Positions 42,341-50,888 of a stretch of 64,000 nt of DNA are shown here, in pieces. Each line of letters opens with the position of its first letter. The stretch's first letter is position 1. A program made the translations under genes and the position numbers. The notes below the pieces were generated by a model. The model saw only the letters and a program-made list of their open reading frames with translations, was not told the origin of the DNA and made no database searches. The DNA comes from Streptomyces sp. NBC_01231 (GTDB lineage Bacteria > Actinomycetota > Actinomycetes > Streptomycetales > Streptomycetaceae). Location of the stretch: NCBI GenBank assembly GCA_035999765.1, contig CP108521.1, positions 9,920,001 through 9,984,000 of the forward strand. Direction: 5' to 3'.

Positions 42341-43807
42341 CTACGCCGCCGGCACCGGGGCCGGTGCGGGGTACGTGGGGTACTCCACGCCGGAGACGTG
42401 CTGGACGACGCGGATGACCTGGCAGGAGTAGCCGAACTCGTTGTCGTACCAGAGGTAGAGGATCGCGTTGTCGCCGTCGACCTTGGTCGCTCCGGCGTCC
42501 ACGATCGAGGCGTGGCGGGAGCCGATGAAGTCGCTGGAGACCGCGTCGGGGGCGGTGGTGAAGTCGATCTGACGCTTGAGCGGCGAGGTCAGCGAGACCT
42601 CGCGGAGGTGGTCGAGGACCTCCGCGCGGGTGGTCTCGCGGCCGAGCCGCAGGCTGAGGATCGCGATGGAGACGTCCGGCACCGGGACCCGGATCGAACT
42701 GCCGGTGATCGGCGCCTCGAGCTCGGGCAGCGCCTTGGCGACGGCGGAGGCGGCACCCGTCTCGGTGATGACCATGTTGAGCGGCGCGGAGCGGCCCCGG
42801 CGGTCGGCCTTGTGGTAGTTGTCCAGCAGGTTCTGGTCGTTGGTGAACGAGTGCACGGTCTCCACGTGTCCCCGCAGGACGCCGTACTCGTCCGCCATCG
42901 CCTTCAGCGGCGGCACGATCGCGTTGGTGGTGCAGGACGCGCAGGACAGGATCCGGTCGTCCGGCTTGATGGTGTCGTGGTTGACGCCGTGCACGATGTT
43001 CGGGACGTCGCCCTTGCCCGGCGCGGTCAGCACGACCTTGTCGATGCCGGGACGCAGGTGCTCCGAGAGGCCCTGACGGTCCCGCCACTTGCCGGTGTTG
43101 TCGATGAGGATGGCGTCCTTGATGCCGTACGCCGTGTAGTCGACCTGAGCCGGGTCGTCGGCGTAGATCACCCTGATCTCGTTGCCGTTGGCGACGATGG
43201 TGCTCTTCGCCTCGTCGACGGTGATCGTGCCCTGGAACTGGCCGTGGATGGAGTCGCGGCGCAGCAGCGAGGCCCGCTTGACGAGGTCATCGGCCGCCCG
43301 CCCGCCGTTGCCGCGCACGACGATGCCGCGCAGCCGCAGGCCGTTGCCGGAACCGGTCTTCTCGATGAGCAGGCGGGCGACGAGGCGGCCGATGCGGCCG
43401 AAGCCGTAGAGGACGACGTCGCGCGGCTCACGGCGCTCGACCCGGTCGGCGCCGGTGGCGCCGGCGACCGCCTCGGCGGTGAACTCCGCCACGGAAAGGC
43501 CGCGGTCGTCGCTCCGGTACGTCGCGGCGAGCATGCCGATGTCGATCTGGGACGGGCCGAGATCGAGGGCGGCGAGCGTCTGGAGGAACGGCAGAGTCTC
43601 GGTGACCGACAGTTCCTCGCCGGCTATCTGGCGGGCGAAGCGGTGGGTCTTGAGGATGCTCACCACCGACTTGTTCACCAGGGAGCGGCTGTGCAGCAGG
43701 ACGGTCACGTCCCGCTCGCGGTGCAGCCTCCCGATGAGGGGGATCATCGACTCCGCGATCTCCTCGCGGGTCTTCCAGTTGGTGAACGAGTCGTCCTTGA
43801 CAGTCAC
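42341..43807 (-). CDS. gap: Glyceraldehyde-3-phosphate dehydrogenase, long form
   Basis: Protein of 488 residues. About 125 N-terminal residues (TNWKTREEIAESMIPLIGRL and onward) precede the usual enzyme, a layout seen in a distinct long GAPDH class of actinobacteria and some proteobacteria. The NAD motif VLYGFGRIGRLVARLL begins near 131, the catalytic cysteine is C292 in SCASCTTNAIVPP, and the C-terminal YDNEFGYSCQVIR is intact. It lacks glycolytic neighbours. It probably interconverts glyceraldehyde-3-phosphate and 1,3-bisphosphoglycerate in gluconeogenic or special conditions. The gene ends beside the MITE-like hairpin. Confidence 0.92.
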   Translation of the reverse strand: MTVKDDSFTNWKTREEIAESMIPLIGRLHRERDVTVLLHSRSLVNKSVVSILKTHRFARQIAGEELSVTETLPFLQTLAALDLGPSQIDIGMLAATYRSDDRGLSVAEFTAEAVAGATGADRVERREPRDVVLYGFGRIGRLVARLLIEKTGSGNGLRLRGIVVRGNGGRAADDLVKRASLLRRDSIHGQFQGTITVDEAKSTIVANGNEIRVIYADDPAQVDYTAYGIKDAILIDNTGKWRDRQGLSEHLRPGIDKVVLTAPGKGDVPNIVHGVNHDTIKPDDRILSCASCTTNAIVPPLKAMADEYGVLRGHVETVHSFTNDQNLLDNYHKADRRGRSAPLNMVITETGAASAVAKALPELEAPITGSSIRVPVPDVSIAILSLRLGRETTRAEVLDHLREVSLTSPLKRQIDFTTAPDAVSSDFIGSRHASIVDAGATKVDGDNAILYLWYDNEFGYSCQVIRVVQHVSGVEYPTYPAPAPVPAA

Positions 43808-44099
43808 GAGTATCTCTTTCGAGCTAGGTGGCGCTCATATGCTAAACCCCCGCTCGGGCCGGTCCGTGCGCCGGGTCCGCCCTGATGCTGGTGCGACCGC
43901 CCGGAGCTGCCCTCCGACCACTTCCCGCTGATCCTGAACCGGCTCGACCGCGCCTGACCTGCGCCTGGTCCGTGAAACCGGTGTGAACCCCGGGTCCTCG
44001 GAGGATTGCTATGGCAACCGTCGGGTACGCGACCAGAACCGCGCCCGGGCGATCTTGCGCCGGGCGGGCCGCAAGACCGCCGCTATCTAGGGATCAGCC
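43808..44099. other. Divergent intergenic region, no gene
   Basis: About 290 bases between the GAPDH gene and the SseB-like gene, which are divergent. Just upstream of the GAPDH start there is an AT-richer patch (43808-43850, containing CATATGCTAAA), the likely promoter. No supported gene. Confidence 0.4.
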
Positions 44100-44498
44100 A
44101 TGGACACACCCGCGAACGACAACACCGTCACACCGGCCCGGCGGGCGCTGGACGCGCTGGCCGAGAACACCGAGGACACGGCGGCGCTGGCCACGCTCGC
44201 GAGCAGTGAGGTGCTCGTGCCCGTGCCCGACGACGCCGGCCAGGACGAGGTCAGCGACCCCACCACGGTCGCGCTGCCCGTCCTCGAGCAGCGCGACGGG
44301 GCTCCGGTGGTGCCCGTGTTCACCTCCGAACCGGAGATGGCCGAGCTCCTCCCGTACGTCTCCCGCTACCGACTGGTCCCGCTGGGCGCGCTCGCCGCGC
44401 AGTGGCCGGCCGACGAACTGTCCCTGACCATCGACGCGAGCTCCGCGCACCCGCTGACCCTCACCTCGGAGGGCGTGCGCACCCTGCTGGCCAGGTAG
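44100..44498 (+). CDS. SseB-like domain protein
   Basis: Small soluble protein of 132 residues. The pattern ARRALDALAENTEDTAALATL, then EVLVPVPDD, ALPVLEQRDGAPVVPVFTSE, and a final LTLTSEGVRTLLAR matches the N-terminal SseB domain (named after enhanced serine sensitivity protein B). In actinobacteria it is a common stand-alone protein of unknown function, possibly binding other proteins. The ATG is preceded by TAGGGATCAGCC. It ends just before a strong hairpin shared with the convergent organosulfur operon. Confidence 0.82.
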   Translation: MDTPANDNTVTPARRALDALAENTEDTAALATLASSEVLVPVPDDAGQDEVSDPTTVALPVLEQRDGAPVVPVFTSEPEMAELLPYVSRYRLVPLGALAAQWPADELSLTIDASSAHPLTLTSEGVRTLLAR

Positions 44499-44510
44499 GA
44501 ACGACCGGAT

Positions 44511-44545
44511 CGGGCCCGGCCACCACTGAGGAGCGGCCGGGCCCG
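44511..44545. terminator. Bidirectional terminator
   Basis: Perfect 11-bp arms CGGGCCCGGCC / GGCCGGGCCCG with a 13-base loop, between the convergent SseB-like and FAD-oxidase genes. Confidence 0.7.
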
Positions 44546-44588
44546 GCGAGGGACGCGACGACAGGACCTATGTCCCTCGCCGAGTCCC

Positions 44589-45965
44589 TCACAGGCTCTT
44601 GCCCGGATTGAGGACGCTCCTCGGGTCGAAGACCTCCTTGAGCCTGCGCTGCAAGGCATGAGCGGCGGGGCCGAGTTCCTCGGCGACCCACTGCCGCTTG
44701 AGCAGGCCCACCCCGTGCTCACCCGTCAGGGTGCCGCCGAGCCGCAGCGCCAGCGCGAAGATCTCACCGGCCGCCTCCCACGCGGCCTCCGGCAGCCGGT
44801 CCAGGGACGGATCCACCACGATGATCGGGTGCAGGTTGCCGTCCGCCGCGTGCGCGAGGGTGTACACGGGCACGTCGTGCCGTGCGGAGACCGCCCGGAT
44901 CTCGCGCACCGCCTCCGCCAGGCGGGAGCGCGGGACCGCGATGTCCTCGATGAGCGGGCGGCCCAGCCGCTCCAGCGCGGGCAGGGCCAGACGGCGGGCG
45001 GCCAGCAGGGTCTCCGCCTCGGCAGAGTCCTCCGTCGTCTCCACCGTGGTGGCCAGGGGCGCGAGCAGCCGTGCGACCGCCGCCGCCTCGGCGGCCGCGC
45101 CCGCGCCGTCGCACTGCACCACCAGCAGCGCCGCGCCCCGCTCCCGCAGCGCCGGGTCGACCGCCTCCAACACAGGTCCGTCGACGAGCTCCGCCAGCGC
45201 CGGCTCGACCCCGGCCCGGGTGATCGCGTACGACGCCTCCGCGGCCGCCTCGAAGGAGGGGAAGTACGCGGCGAGCGTGGCCGTCGCCACCGGGATCGGC
45301 CGCAGCCGCAGCGTCGCCGAGGTGATCACCGCGAGGGTGCCCTCCGACCCGGTGAGCAGCGCGGTCAGGTCGTAGCCCGTGACGCCCTTGACCGTACGGC
45401 GGCCCGTGCGTACGACCGTCCCGTCGGCGAGGACCGCCTCCAGCCCCAGCACGCTGTCCCGGGTCACCCCGTACTTCGCGCACCTGAGGCCGCCCGCGTT
45501 CGTCGCGATGTTCCCGCCGATGGTGGACAGGGCGGCGCTCGCCGGATCCGGCGCGTACCGCAGACCGTGCGCGCCCGCCGCGCGGTCCAGCTCGGCGGTG
45601 ATCACCCCGGGCTCGACGACGGCGAGCTGATCGTCGGCCGACAGTTCGAGGATGCGGTTCATCCCGGACAGGTCCAGGACCAGGCAGCCGTCGTGCGCGG
45701 TCGCCCCGCCCGACAGACCGGTACCCGCGCCCCGCGGCACCACCGGCACGCGCAGCGCGTTCGCGTGCCGCAGGGTGACCGTCACGTCCTCGGTCCGCCG
45801 GGCGCGCACCAGGGCCAGCGGTTCTCCCGCGGGCCGGGTGCCGGAACGGTCGGTGGCGTGCGCGCTGAGCACGCCGGGCTCGGTGGTCAGCCGGTCGGGC
45901 GGCAGATCGCGGGCGAGCAGCCCGAGAAGTTGGGCGGACGCGGTCGTTTCGGGGGCTGCGGTCAC
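44589..45965 (-). CDS. FAD-linked oxidase, GlcD/DLD-like
   Basis: Flavoprotein of 458 residues of the glycolate/D-lactate dehydrogenase type. The FAD-binding type 4 domain shows VPRGAGTGLSGGATAHDG near residue 75, GGNIATNAGGLRCAKYGVTR and TGSEGTLAVITSATLRL. The C-terminal domain has HAADGNLHPIIVVDP and TLTGEHGVGLLKRQW, with the His-rich active site of the 2-hydroxyacid oxidases. It starts at a GTG overlapping the stop of the acyl-CoA-dehydrogenase-like gene, as the last gene of the operon. In an organosulfur operon it may oxidise the carbon skeleton, for instance glycolate or a hydroxyacid released by desulfonation. Confidence 0.9.
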   Translation of the reverse strand: MTAAPETTASAQLLGLLARDLPPDRLTTEPGVLSAHATDRSGTRPAGEPLALVRARRTEDVTVTLRHANALRVPVVPRGAGTGLSGGATAHDGCLVLDLSGMNRILELSADDQLAVVEPGVITAELDRAAGAHGLRYAPDPASAALSTIGGNIATNAGGLRCAKYGVTRDSVLGLEAVLADGTVVRTGRRTVKGVTGYDLTALLTGSEGTLAVITSATLRLRPIPVATATLAAYFPSFEAAAEASYAITRAGVEPALAELVDGPVLEAVDPALRERGAALLVVQCDGAGAAAEAAAVARLLAPLATTVETTEDSAEAETLLAARRLALPALERLGRPLIEDIAVPRSRLAEAVREIRAVSARHDVPVYTLAHAADGNLHPIIVVDPSLDRLPEAAWEAAGEIFALALRLGGTLTGEHGVGLLKRQWVAEELGPAAHALQRRLKEVFDPRSVLNPGKSL

Positions 45966-47068
45966 GGGTTCAGTGCCTTCGTTCCGATGGCGAGCAGGGA
46001 GATGTCCTCCTGGGGCGCGTGCACGGGCGCGCACTGGATGTCCCGGAAGTGCCGCTCCAGCGGGTTGCCCCGGGCCAGCCCCGGGTTGCCGAGCAGCCGT
46101 ACCGCCAGCTCCACGGCCCGGACGCCGTGCCGGTCGGCCAGTACGCGCGCGCCCAGGGCCTGTTCGGGCGTGTACGCGGCGTCGCCCGCGTCGAGTCTCC
46201 CGGCGCCGTCGAACACCAGCTGCTCGGCGGCCGTGAGCAGTACCTCGATCTCCCCGGCAGTGCGCCGGAAGCGATCCGTGCGGGCCACCGGATGGCCGAG
46301 GTTGGCGGGCACACGCGTGTGGGCGAAGGTGTGGAAGAACGCCTGCGCGGCCCGGGCGACACCCAAGTAGAGGGCGGCGAGCGGGAGATGGAGGGCGGCG
46401 CCCGCCCGGTTGTCCTGTTCGGCGGCCGGACCGTGCGGGCCGATCCCGATGACATGTTCGTACGGGACCTCCACCTCGTGGAACGTCACGTCGTGGCTGC
46501 CGCTGGCCCGCAGCCCCAACTGGTCCCAGCGGCCGGTGATTTCGATGCCGGGAGAGTGCCCGGGCACCACGAAGGTGCCCACGCGCGGCTCCGGCTCGTC
46601 GGTGCCGGCCCACACCAGGAACCAGTCCAGCCCCTCGGCACCCGTCACGAACCGCTTGGTGCCGCTGACCGCCCAGCCGTCGGGCGTGCGCCGCGCCCGG
46701 GTGGCGGGCAGCCCGCCGCGCGCGGGGGAACCGAGGTCGGGCTCCACACGCGCGTGGTTGATCAGCACGGGACGCGCGAACGACTCCTTGACCACCCGCG
46801 CGTACAGCTCCTCGGGCCAGTGCGGCTGTGCGGCCTGCCGGGCGTGATTCGTGAGCGTCATCGCCGCGATCAGGGCGACGGAGGGATCCGCCTGCCCCAG
46901 CCGGTGCAGGATGCGCGCGGTCTCCTCGACCCCCGCACCCGGTCCTCCGTACGGCTCGCCGATGGTCGCGGTGAGCAGCCCGGCCTCGTGGGCGAGGCGC
47001 AGGGACTCGGCGGGGAAGGCCGCCGACTGGTCGTAGGAAGCGGCCAGTTCGGCGATGCGCTCGGTCAC
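45962..47068 (-). CDS. Acyl-CoA dehydrogenase-like flavoprotein, SfnC/DszC type
   Basis: Protein of 368 residues of the acyl-CoA dehydrogenase fold. Segments LRLAHEAGLLTATIGEPYGG, AAMTLTNHARQAAQPHWP, WAVSGTKRFVTGAEGLDWFLVW and SGSHDVTFHEVEVP are typical. The usual C-terminal catalytic Glu of fatty-acid dehydrogenases is not apparent. In sulfur-scavenging operons such proteins (SfnC, DszC) are FMNH2-dependent monooxygenases for sulfones or dibenzothiophene-like compounds, and that is my preferred role. The GTG start overlaps the stop of the binding protein gene. The substrate is not decided by sequence. Confidence 0.85.
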   Translation of the reverse strand: MTERIAELAASYDQSAAFPAESLRLAHEAGLLTATIGEPYGGPGAGVEETARILHRLGQADPSVALIAAMTLTNHARQAAQPHWPEELYARVVKESFARPVLINHARVEPDLGSPARGGLPATRARRTPDGWAVSGTKRFVTGAEGLDWFLVWAGTDEPEPRVGTFVVPGHSPGIEITGRWDQLGLRASGSHDVTFHEVEVPYEHVIGIGPHGPAAEQDNRAGAALHLPLAALYLGVARAAQAFFHTFAHTRVPANLGHPVARTDRFRRTAGEIEVLLTAAEQLVFDGAGRLDAGDAAYTPEQALGARVLADRHGVRAVELAVRLLGNPGLARGNPLERHFRDIQCAPVHAPQEDISLLAIGTKALNP

Positions 47069-48063
47069 AGGGCCTTCCTCAGGTCGGCGTCGAGTGCGGT
47101 GGTCCAGAAGGACTTGACGTCCAAGTGCCCGTTCAGGGCGCCGAGTTCGGTGAAGGCGTCGGCGACCTTCTGCTGCGAGGCGACGGCGTCGTCACCGACG
47201 GTCCGGGCCTGCGTGGGGCGCTGGGCCTGGGCGTCGACGAGGTCCTTCCTCGCCTGGGCCAGGGGCTGGTGGGTGGCGTCGGCGGTGACCTTCGCGAAAC
47301 CGTCCTCGTGCCCGTCGCGGACATAGGCGTACGCCTTGGTGATCCGCGCGATCAGATCCGCGGCCGCGGCCTTCTGCGCCGGGCTCTCGAGCACGCTGTC
47401 CCGCGCCGACCAGAGGAAGTTGCCGGACAGGATGTCCTTGCCCGAGCCGACCGTGCGGGCGCCCTGCTGGTGGGCGGTGATGATCGACGTGCCGTAGGAG
47501 GCGAAGGCGTCGATGCCGCCGCCGTTGAGGGCGGCCAGCCCGTCGTTGGGCAGCAGGGGCTTGGCGTCGATGTCGGACCAGTCGAGACCCGCCCGCTTGA
47601 GCAGCTCGTACAGGAAGTAGTGGGCGGTGGTGTTCTGGACGTAGCCGACCTTCTTGCCCTTCAGGCCGGCGATGTCGGTCACCTTGGAGTCCTTGGGGAC
47701 GACGACCTCCTGGTTGAGGGTCGCGCCGCGCTGCACGGCGACGACCTCGAAGCCGGGCTTTCCGTCGGCGGCGGCGAGGACGGGCGGGATCTCGCTGGAG
47801 GAGGCGAGGTCCAAGGCACCCGCCCGGATCGCCTGGAGCTGCTGGTCACCGCCCTGGAACTGGCTCCACTTGACCTGGTACGGGGTGTCGTCGAGGTGGG
47901 CGTACTTCAGAACGGCCTCCTCGACCTTCCAGCCGGTGGCGCCGACTCTGAGGGTGACGGAGGACGAGGACCCGGCCTGCGCCTCGTTCCCGCAGGCGGC
48001 CGCGAAGGGCAGGAGCAGGACGAGGGCGGCGGCGGACGTGCGCAGGGTGCGGCGGAACAACAC
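47065..48063 (-). CDS. ABC transporter substrate-binding lipoprotein, SsuA/TauA-like (second copy)
   Basis: Binding protein of 332 residues. The signal ends in FAAAC, a lipobox with Cys near residue 24, so it is a lipoprotein. The ligand domain shows LRVGATGWKVEEAVLKYAHL, LQAIRAGALDLASSSEIPPV, VVVPKDSKVTDIAGLKGKKV and FASYGTSIITAHQQGARTVG, the pattern of sulfonate- and taurine-binding proteins. It differs clearly in sequence from the other binding protein at 49198, so the single transporter probably serves two ligands. Start is the GTG behind TGGAGCTCCC. It lies between the SsuD-like and flavoprotein genes. Confidence 0.88.
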   Translation of the reverse strand: MLFRRTLRTSAAALVLLLPFAAACGNEAQAGSSSSVTLRVGATGWKVEEAVLKYAHLDDTPYQVKWSQFQGGDQQLQAIRAGALDLASSSEIPPVLAAADGKPGFEVVAVQRGATLNQEVVVPKDSKVTDIAGLKGKKVGYVQNTTAHYFLYELLKRAGLDWSDIDAKPLLPNDGLAALNGGGIDAFASYGTSIITAHQQGARTVGSGKDILSGNFLWSARDSVLESPAQKAAAADLIARITKAYAYVRDGHEDGFAKVTADATHQPLAQARKDLVDAQAQRPTQARTVGDDAVASQQKVADAFTELGALNGHLDVKSFWTTALDADLRKAL

Positions 48064-48073
48064 GGGAGCTCCA

Positions 48074-49174
48074 TCAGGCGGCGTGGGTCGTGGTGGCGCG
48101 GTGGGCGAGTTCCTGGCGGACGAGCGGCAGGACGTGACGGGCGTAGTCGATCGCGTCGTTGAGCGGGTCGTAGCCGCGGATCGACAGCAGGTCGCAGCCG
48201 ATGTCGACGTAGTCGAGCAGCGCCTTCGCCACCGTCTCGGGGGTGCCGACCAGGGCGGTGGAGGCGCCGGCGGCGTTGGTCGCGACCGCCGGGGCGGTCC
48301 ACAGGCAGCGGTCGTGCACCTCGCCGCGGTCGGCGATGTCGAGCAGCCGCTGCGAACCCACGTTGGCCGGACGACCGGTGGTGCGGTAGTGGCGCAGCAA
48401 CTCCGTGTTGCGGGCCTGGTCCTTGAGCACACCCAGGGTGCGGTGCGCCTTCTCCCAGGCCAGTTCGTCGGTGGGCGCGATGATCGGGCGGAACGACACC
48501 CAGATACGGGGACGGGGGCGCCCGGCGGCGTCCGCGACCGCGTTCACCTTCGCGATCTGCTCGGCCGTCTCCTTGAGGGGCTCGCCCCACAGTCCGAAGA
48601 TGTCGCCCTGCTGCCCGCCGACCCGATACGCGTCCTGGGACGAGCCGCCCACCGAGATCGGCACCAGCCCGTTCACCGGCTTCACGTCCGAGTAGTAGCC
48701 CTCGAACCTGAAGTGCTTGCCCTCGTGCGAGACCGGCCCGTCGGCCTCCCACACGTTCCTCAGGATCCGGATGTATTCGTCCGAACGCTCGTACCGTTCC
48801 GCCTTGTTGAGGTAGTCGCCCTCCCGGCGCTGCTCCTCGTCACTGCCGCCGGAGATGATGTGCACGGTCAGACGGCCGTCGCTGATCTGATCCAGGGTGG
48901 CGAGGGCACGGGCCGCGTGCGTGGGGAAGATGACGCCGGGCCGGTGCGCCAGGATCGGGCGGATCCGCTCGGTGTGGGTGGCGACGAACTGGGCGACCTG
49001 GAAGGCGTCCGGGGACGCCGAGTGGTAGGCGACCAGGGTGTGGTCGAAGCCGCCGTCGTCCAGTGTGCGGGCGTACTTGCGCAGATGGTCGCGGTCGAAC
49101 CCGGTGCGGCTGGCGGCGGCCGGTCCGGATGCCCCCGCGTCCGTGTGGACGGCGCTGATGAACTCGACAGGCAT
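48074..49174 (-). CDS. FMNH2-dependent alkanesulfonate monooxygenase-like (LLM, SsuD family)
   Basis: Luciferase-like monooxygenase of 366 residues. LAHRPGVIFPTHAARALATL, DQISDGRLTVHIISGG, NKAERYERSDEYIRIL and VPISVGGSSQDAYRVGGQQG mirror SsuD, as does the late GTALVGTPETVAKALLDYVD segment. SsuD enzymes cleave the C-S bond of alkanesulfonates to sulfite and an aldehyde, using FMNH2 from a separate reductase; none is encoded in this operon. Ribosome site AAGGAG. It is flanked by two sulfonate-type binding protein genes, which strengthens the assignment. Confidence 0.88.
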   Translation of the reverse strand: MPVEFISAVHTDAGASGPAAASRTGFDRDHLRKYARTLDDGGFDHTLVAYHSASPDAFQVAQFVATHTERIRPILAHRPGVIFPTHAARALATLDQISDGRLTVHIISGGSDEEQRREGDYLNKAERYERSDEYIRILRNVWEADGPVSHEGKHFRFEGYYSDVKPVNGLVPISVGGSSQDAYRVGGQQGDIFGLWGEPLKETAEQIAKVNAVADAAGRPRPRIWVSFRPIIAPTDELAWEKAHRTLGVLKDQARNTELLRHYRTTGRPANVGSQRLLDIADRGEVHDRCLWTAPAVATNAAGASTALVGTPETVAKALLDYVDIGCDLLSIRGYDPLNDAIDYARHVLPLVRQELAHRATTTHAA

Positions 49175-49197
49175 GAGCAACTCCTTGCTGAGATCGG

Positions 49198-50166
49198 CTA
49201 CTTGATGAGCGAGGTGTCGGCCGACTCCGCCACGTCGACGTTGGGCTCCAGCACCCCGATCCCGTTCATGAGATCGGCCACGCCCTGAACCGTCCTGTTG
49301 ACGTCCGGGGAGAGGGGCAGGACCTTGCTGTACGCCGCGGATGCCAGCGTCTTCGCCACGGTGGGGTCGGCGCCGTTGCGCTGCTCGATGGCCTTCGCGT
49401 AGGTGTCCTGGTGGGTGCTCGTCCATTGCAGGGCCGTACCGAGACGCTTGAGGAAGTCGGTGAGCGCGGCCTTCTTCCCCGAGTCGGCCAGGGCCTCGTC
49501 GGAGGCGCCGACGAAGCCGTAGCCGCTGACCCGGCCGTCGGCACCGTCGACGAGCAGCTTGCCGCCCTGTTCCAGGCCGACGGCCTGGTAGACCCCGAAG
49601 GTCGCCCAGGCCTTGATCTTCCCGGAGGCGAACGCGGCCTGCGCGTCGGTCGGCAGCAGGTACTGGACCTTGACGTCCGAGTAGCTGAGGCCGTTCTGCT
49701 TCAGCGCGTTGGCCAGCAGGTACTCGGAGATGCTGCCCTTCGCGGAGGACACCACGACCTTCTGGCCCTTGAGGTCCTTGACGCTGTCGATGCCGGATCC
49801 CTTGGGGACGACGATCCCGACATGCCGGCCGTCGTTCTTCAGCGCGGCCACGTTCTTGAACCTCACGCCGCCGCTGAGTGCCTGCAGCGCCGGCAGGTCC
49901 GCGGAGTAGGTGGTGTCGGCGGCACCCGCCTGGACGGCCTGGAAGAGCGGGGCGGCGCCCTCGAACTCGGCCCACTTCACCTTGTAGTCGGCGCCCTTGA
50001 GCGCGCCGGACGCGGCGACGATGGTCTGCAGGGTCTTGGCCTGGTCCCCGATGGTCAGCGTGACCGGGCCCTTTCCGCCGGCCTCGGCCGAGGAGTCGGC
50101 GCCGCAGGCGGTGAGCGAGAGCAGGGCGGCGAGGCTCACCGAGGCTGCCGCGAGTCGGCGTATCAC
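49198..50166 (-). CDS. ABC transporter substrate-binding lipoprotein, SsuA-like (first copy)
   Basis: Binding protein of 322 residues with signal MIRRLAAASVSLAALLSLTAC (lipobox LTAC, Cys 21). The mature part has VTLTIGDQAKTLQTIVAASG, VKWAEFEGAAPLFQAVQAGA, ADTTYSADLPALQALSG and VKDLKGQKVVVSSAKGSISE, the aliphatic sulfonate-binding pattern. The start GTG overlaps the stop of the ATPase gene. It is the binding protein directly attached to the transporter genes. Confidence 0.9.
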   Translation of the reverse strand: MIRRLAAASVSLAALLSLTACGADSSAEAGGKGPVTLTIGDQAKTLQTIVAASGALKGADYKVKWAEFEGAAPLFQAVQAGAADTTYSADLPALQALSGGVRFKNVAALKNDGRHVGIVVPKGSGIDSVKDLKGQKVVVSSAKGSISEYLLANALKQNGLSYSDVKVQYLLPTDAQAAFASGKIKAWATFGVYQAVGLEQGGKLLVDGADGRVSGYGFVGASDEALADSGKKAALTDFLKRLGTALQWTSTHQDTYAKAIEQRNGADPTVAKTLASAAYSKVLPLSPDVNRTVQGVADLMNGIGVLEPNVDVAESADTSLIK

Positions 50167-50888
50167 GAGGGGGTTCCTTCCAGTGTGCGGGTCACGCCGA
50201 GCCAGTTCAGGAGGCGGGCGCGCAGGGTGACGAACTCGGGGGCGGTGAGATCGCGGGGGCGGGGCAGATCGACGGTGAGTTCGTGGGCGATGCGGCCCTC
50301 GTCCATCACCAGGACACGGTCGGCGAGCAGCAGCGCCTCCTCCACGTCATGGGTGACCAGGAGGATCGCGCAGCCGTGCCGCTGCCACAGTTCCGCGACC
50401 AGTTGCTGCACCCTGCCCCGGGTGAGGGCGTCCAGGGCGCCGAACGGCTCGTCCAGCAGCAGCAGTTCGGGCTCCCGGACCAGGGCCCGGGCCAGCGACA
50501 CACGCTGGGCCTGACCGCCGGAGAGGGTCTTGGGCCAGACACCCGCGCGGTCCCCGATACCGACCTCGTCCAGCGCCTTCGCGGCGAGTGCCCGGTCGGG
50601 GCGGCCCGGCAGTCCCAGGACGACGTTGCGCCACACCTTCAGCCAGGGCAGCAGCCGCGGCGACTGGAAGGCGGCACTGCGGCGGGCCGGCACGGTCACC
50701 TCGCCGCCGATCTCGTCGTCGAGCCCGGCGAGGATGCGGAGCAGGGTCGACTTGCCGCAGCCGCTGTGTCCGAGCAGGGCCACGAACTCGCCCTCGGGGA
50801 TGTCGAGATCGAGGTCGTGCAGGACGGTGTTGCCGTCGAAGGCCCGCGAGAGCCCCCGTATTTCCACGCTGTCGGCCATGAAGCTCAC
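50163..50888 (-). CDS. ABC transporter ATP-binding protein, SsuB-like
   Basis: ATPase of 241 residues with Walker A GHSGCGKSTLLR, signature LSGGQAQRVSLARAL, Walker B LLLLDEPFGALD and H-loop THDVEEALLLADRV. Segment FQSPRLLPWLKVWRNVVLGL is the Q-loop typical of sulfonate/nitrate/taurine transporters. I choose the GTG that overlaps the permease stop (GTGA), giving VSFMADSVEI at the N-terminus; the ATG three codons later is an alternative. It would drive import by the permease encoded immediately upstream. Confidence 0.9.
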   Translation of the reverse strand: MSFMADSVEIRGLSRAFDGNTVLHDLDLDIPEGEFVALLGHSGCGKSTLLRILAGLDDEIGGEVTVPARRSAAFQSPRLLPWLKVWRNVVLGLPGRPDRALAAKALDEVGIGDRAGVWPKTLSGGQAQRVSLARALVREPELLLLDEPFGALDALTRGRVQQLVAELWQRHGCAILLVTHDVEEALLLADRVLVMDEGRIAHELTVDLPRPRDLTAPEFVTLRARLLNWLGVTRTLEGTPS

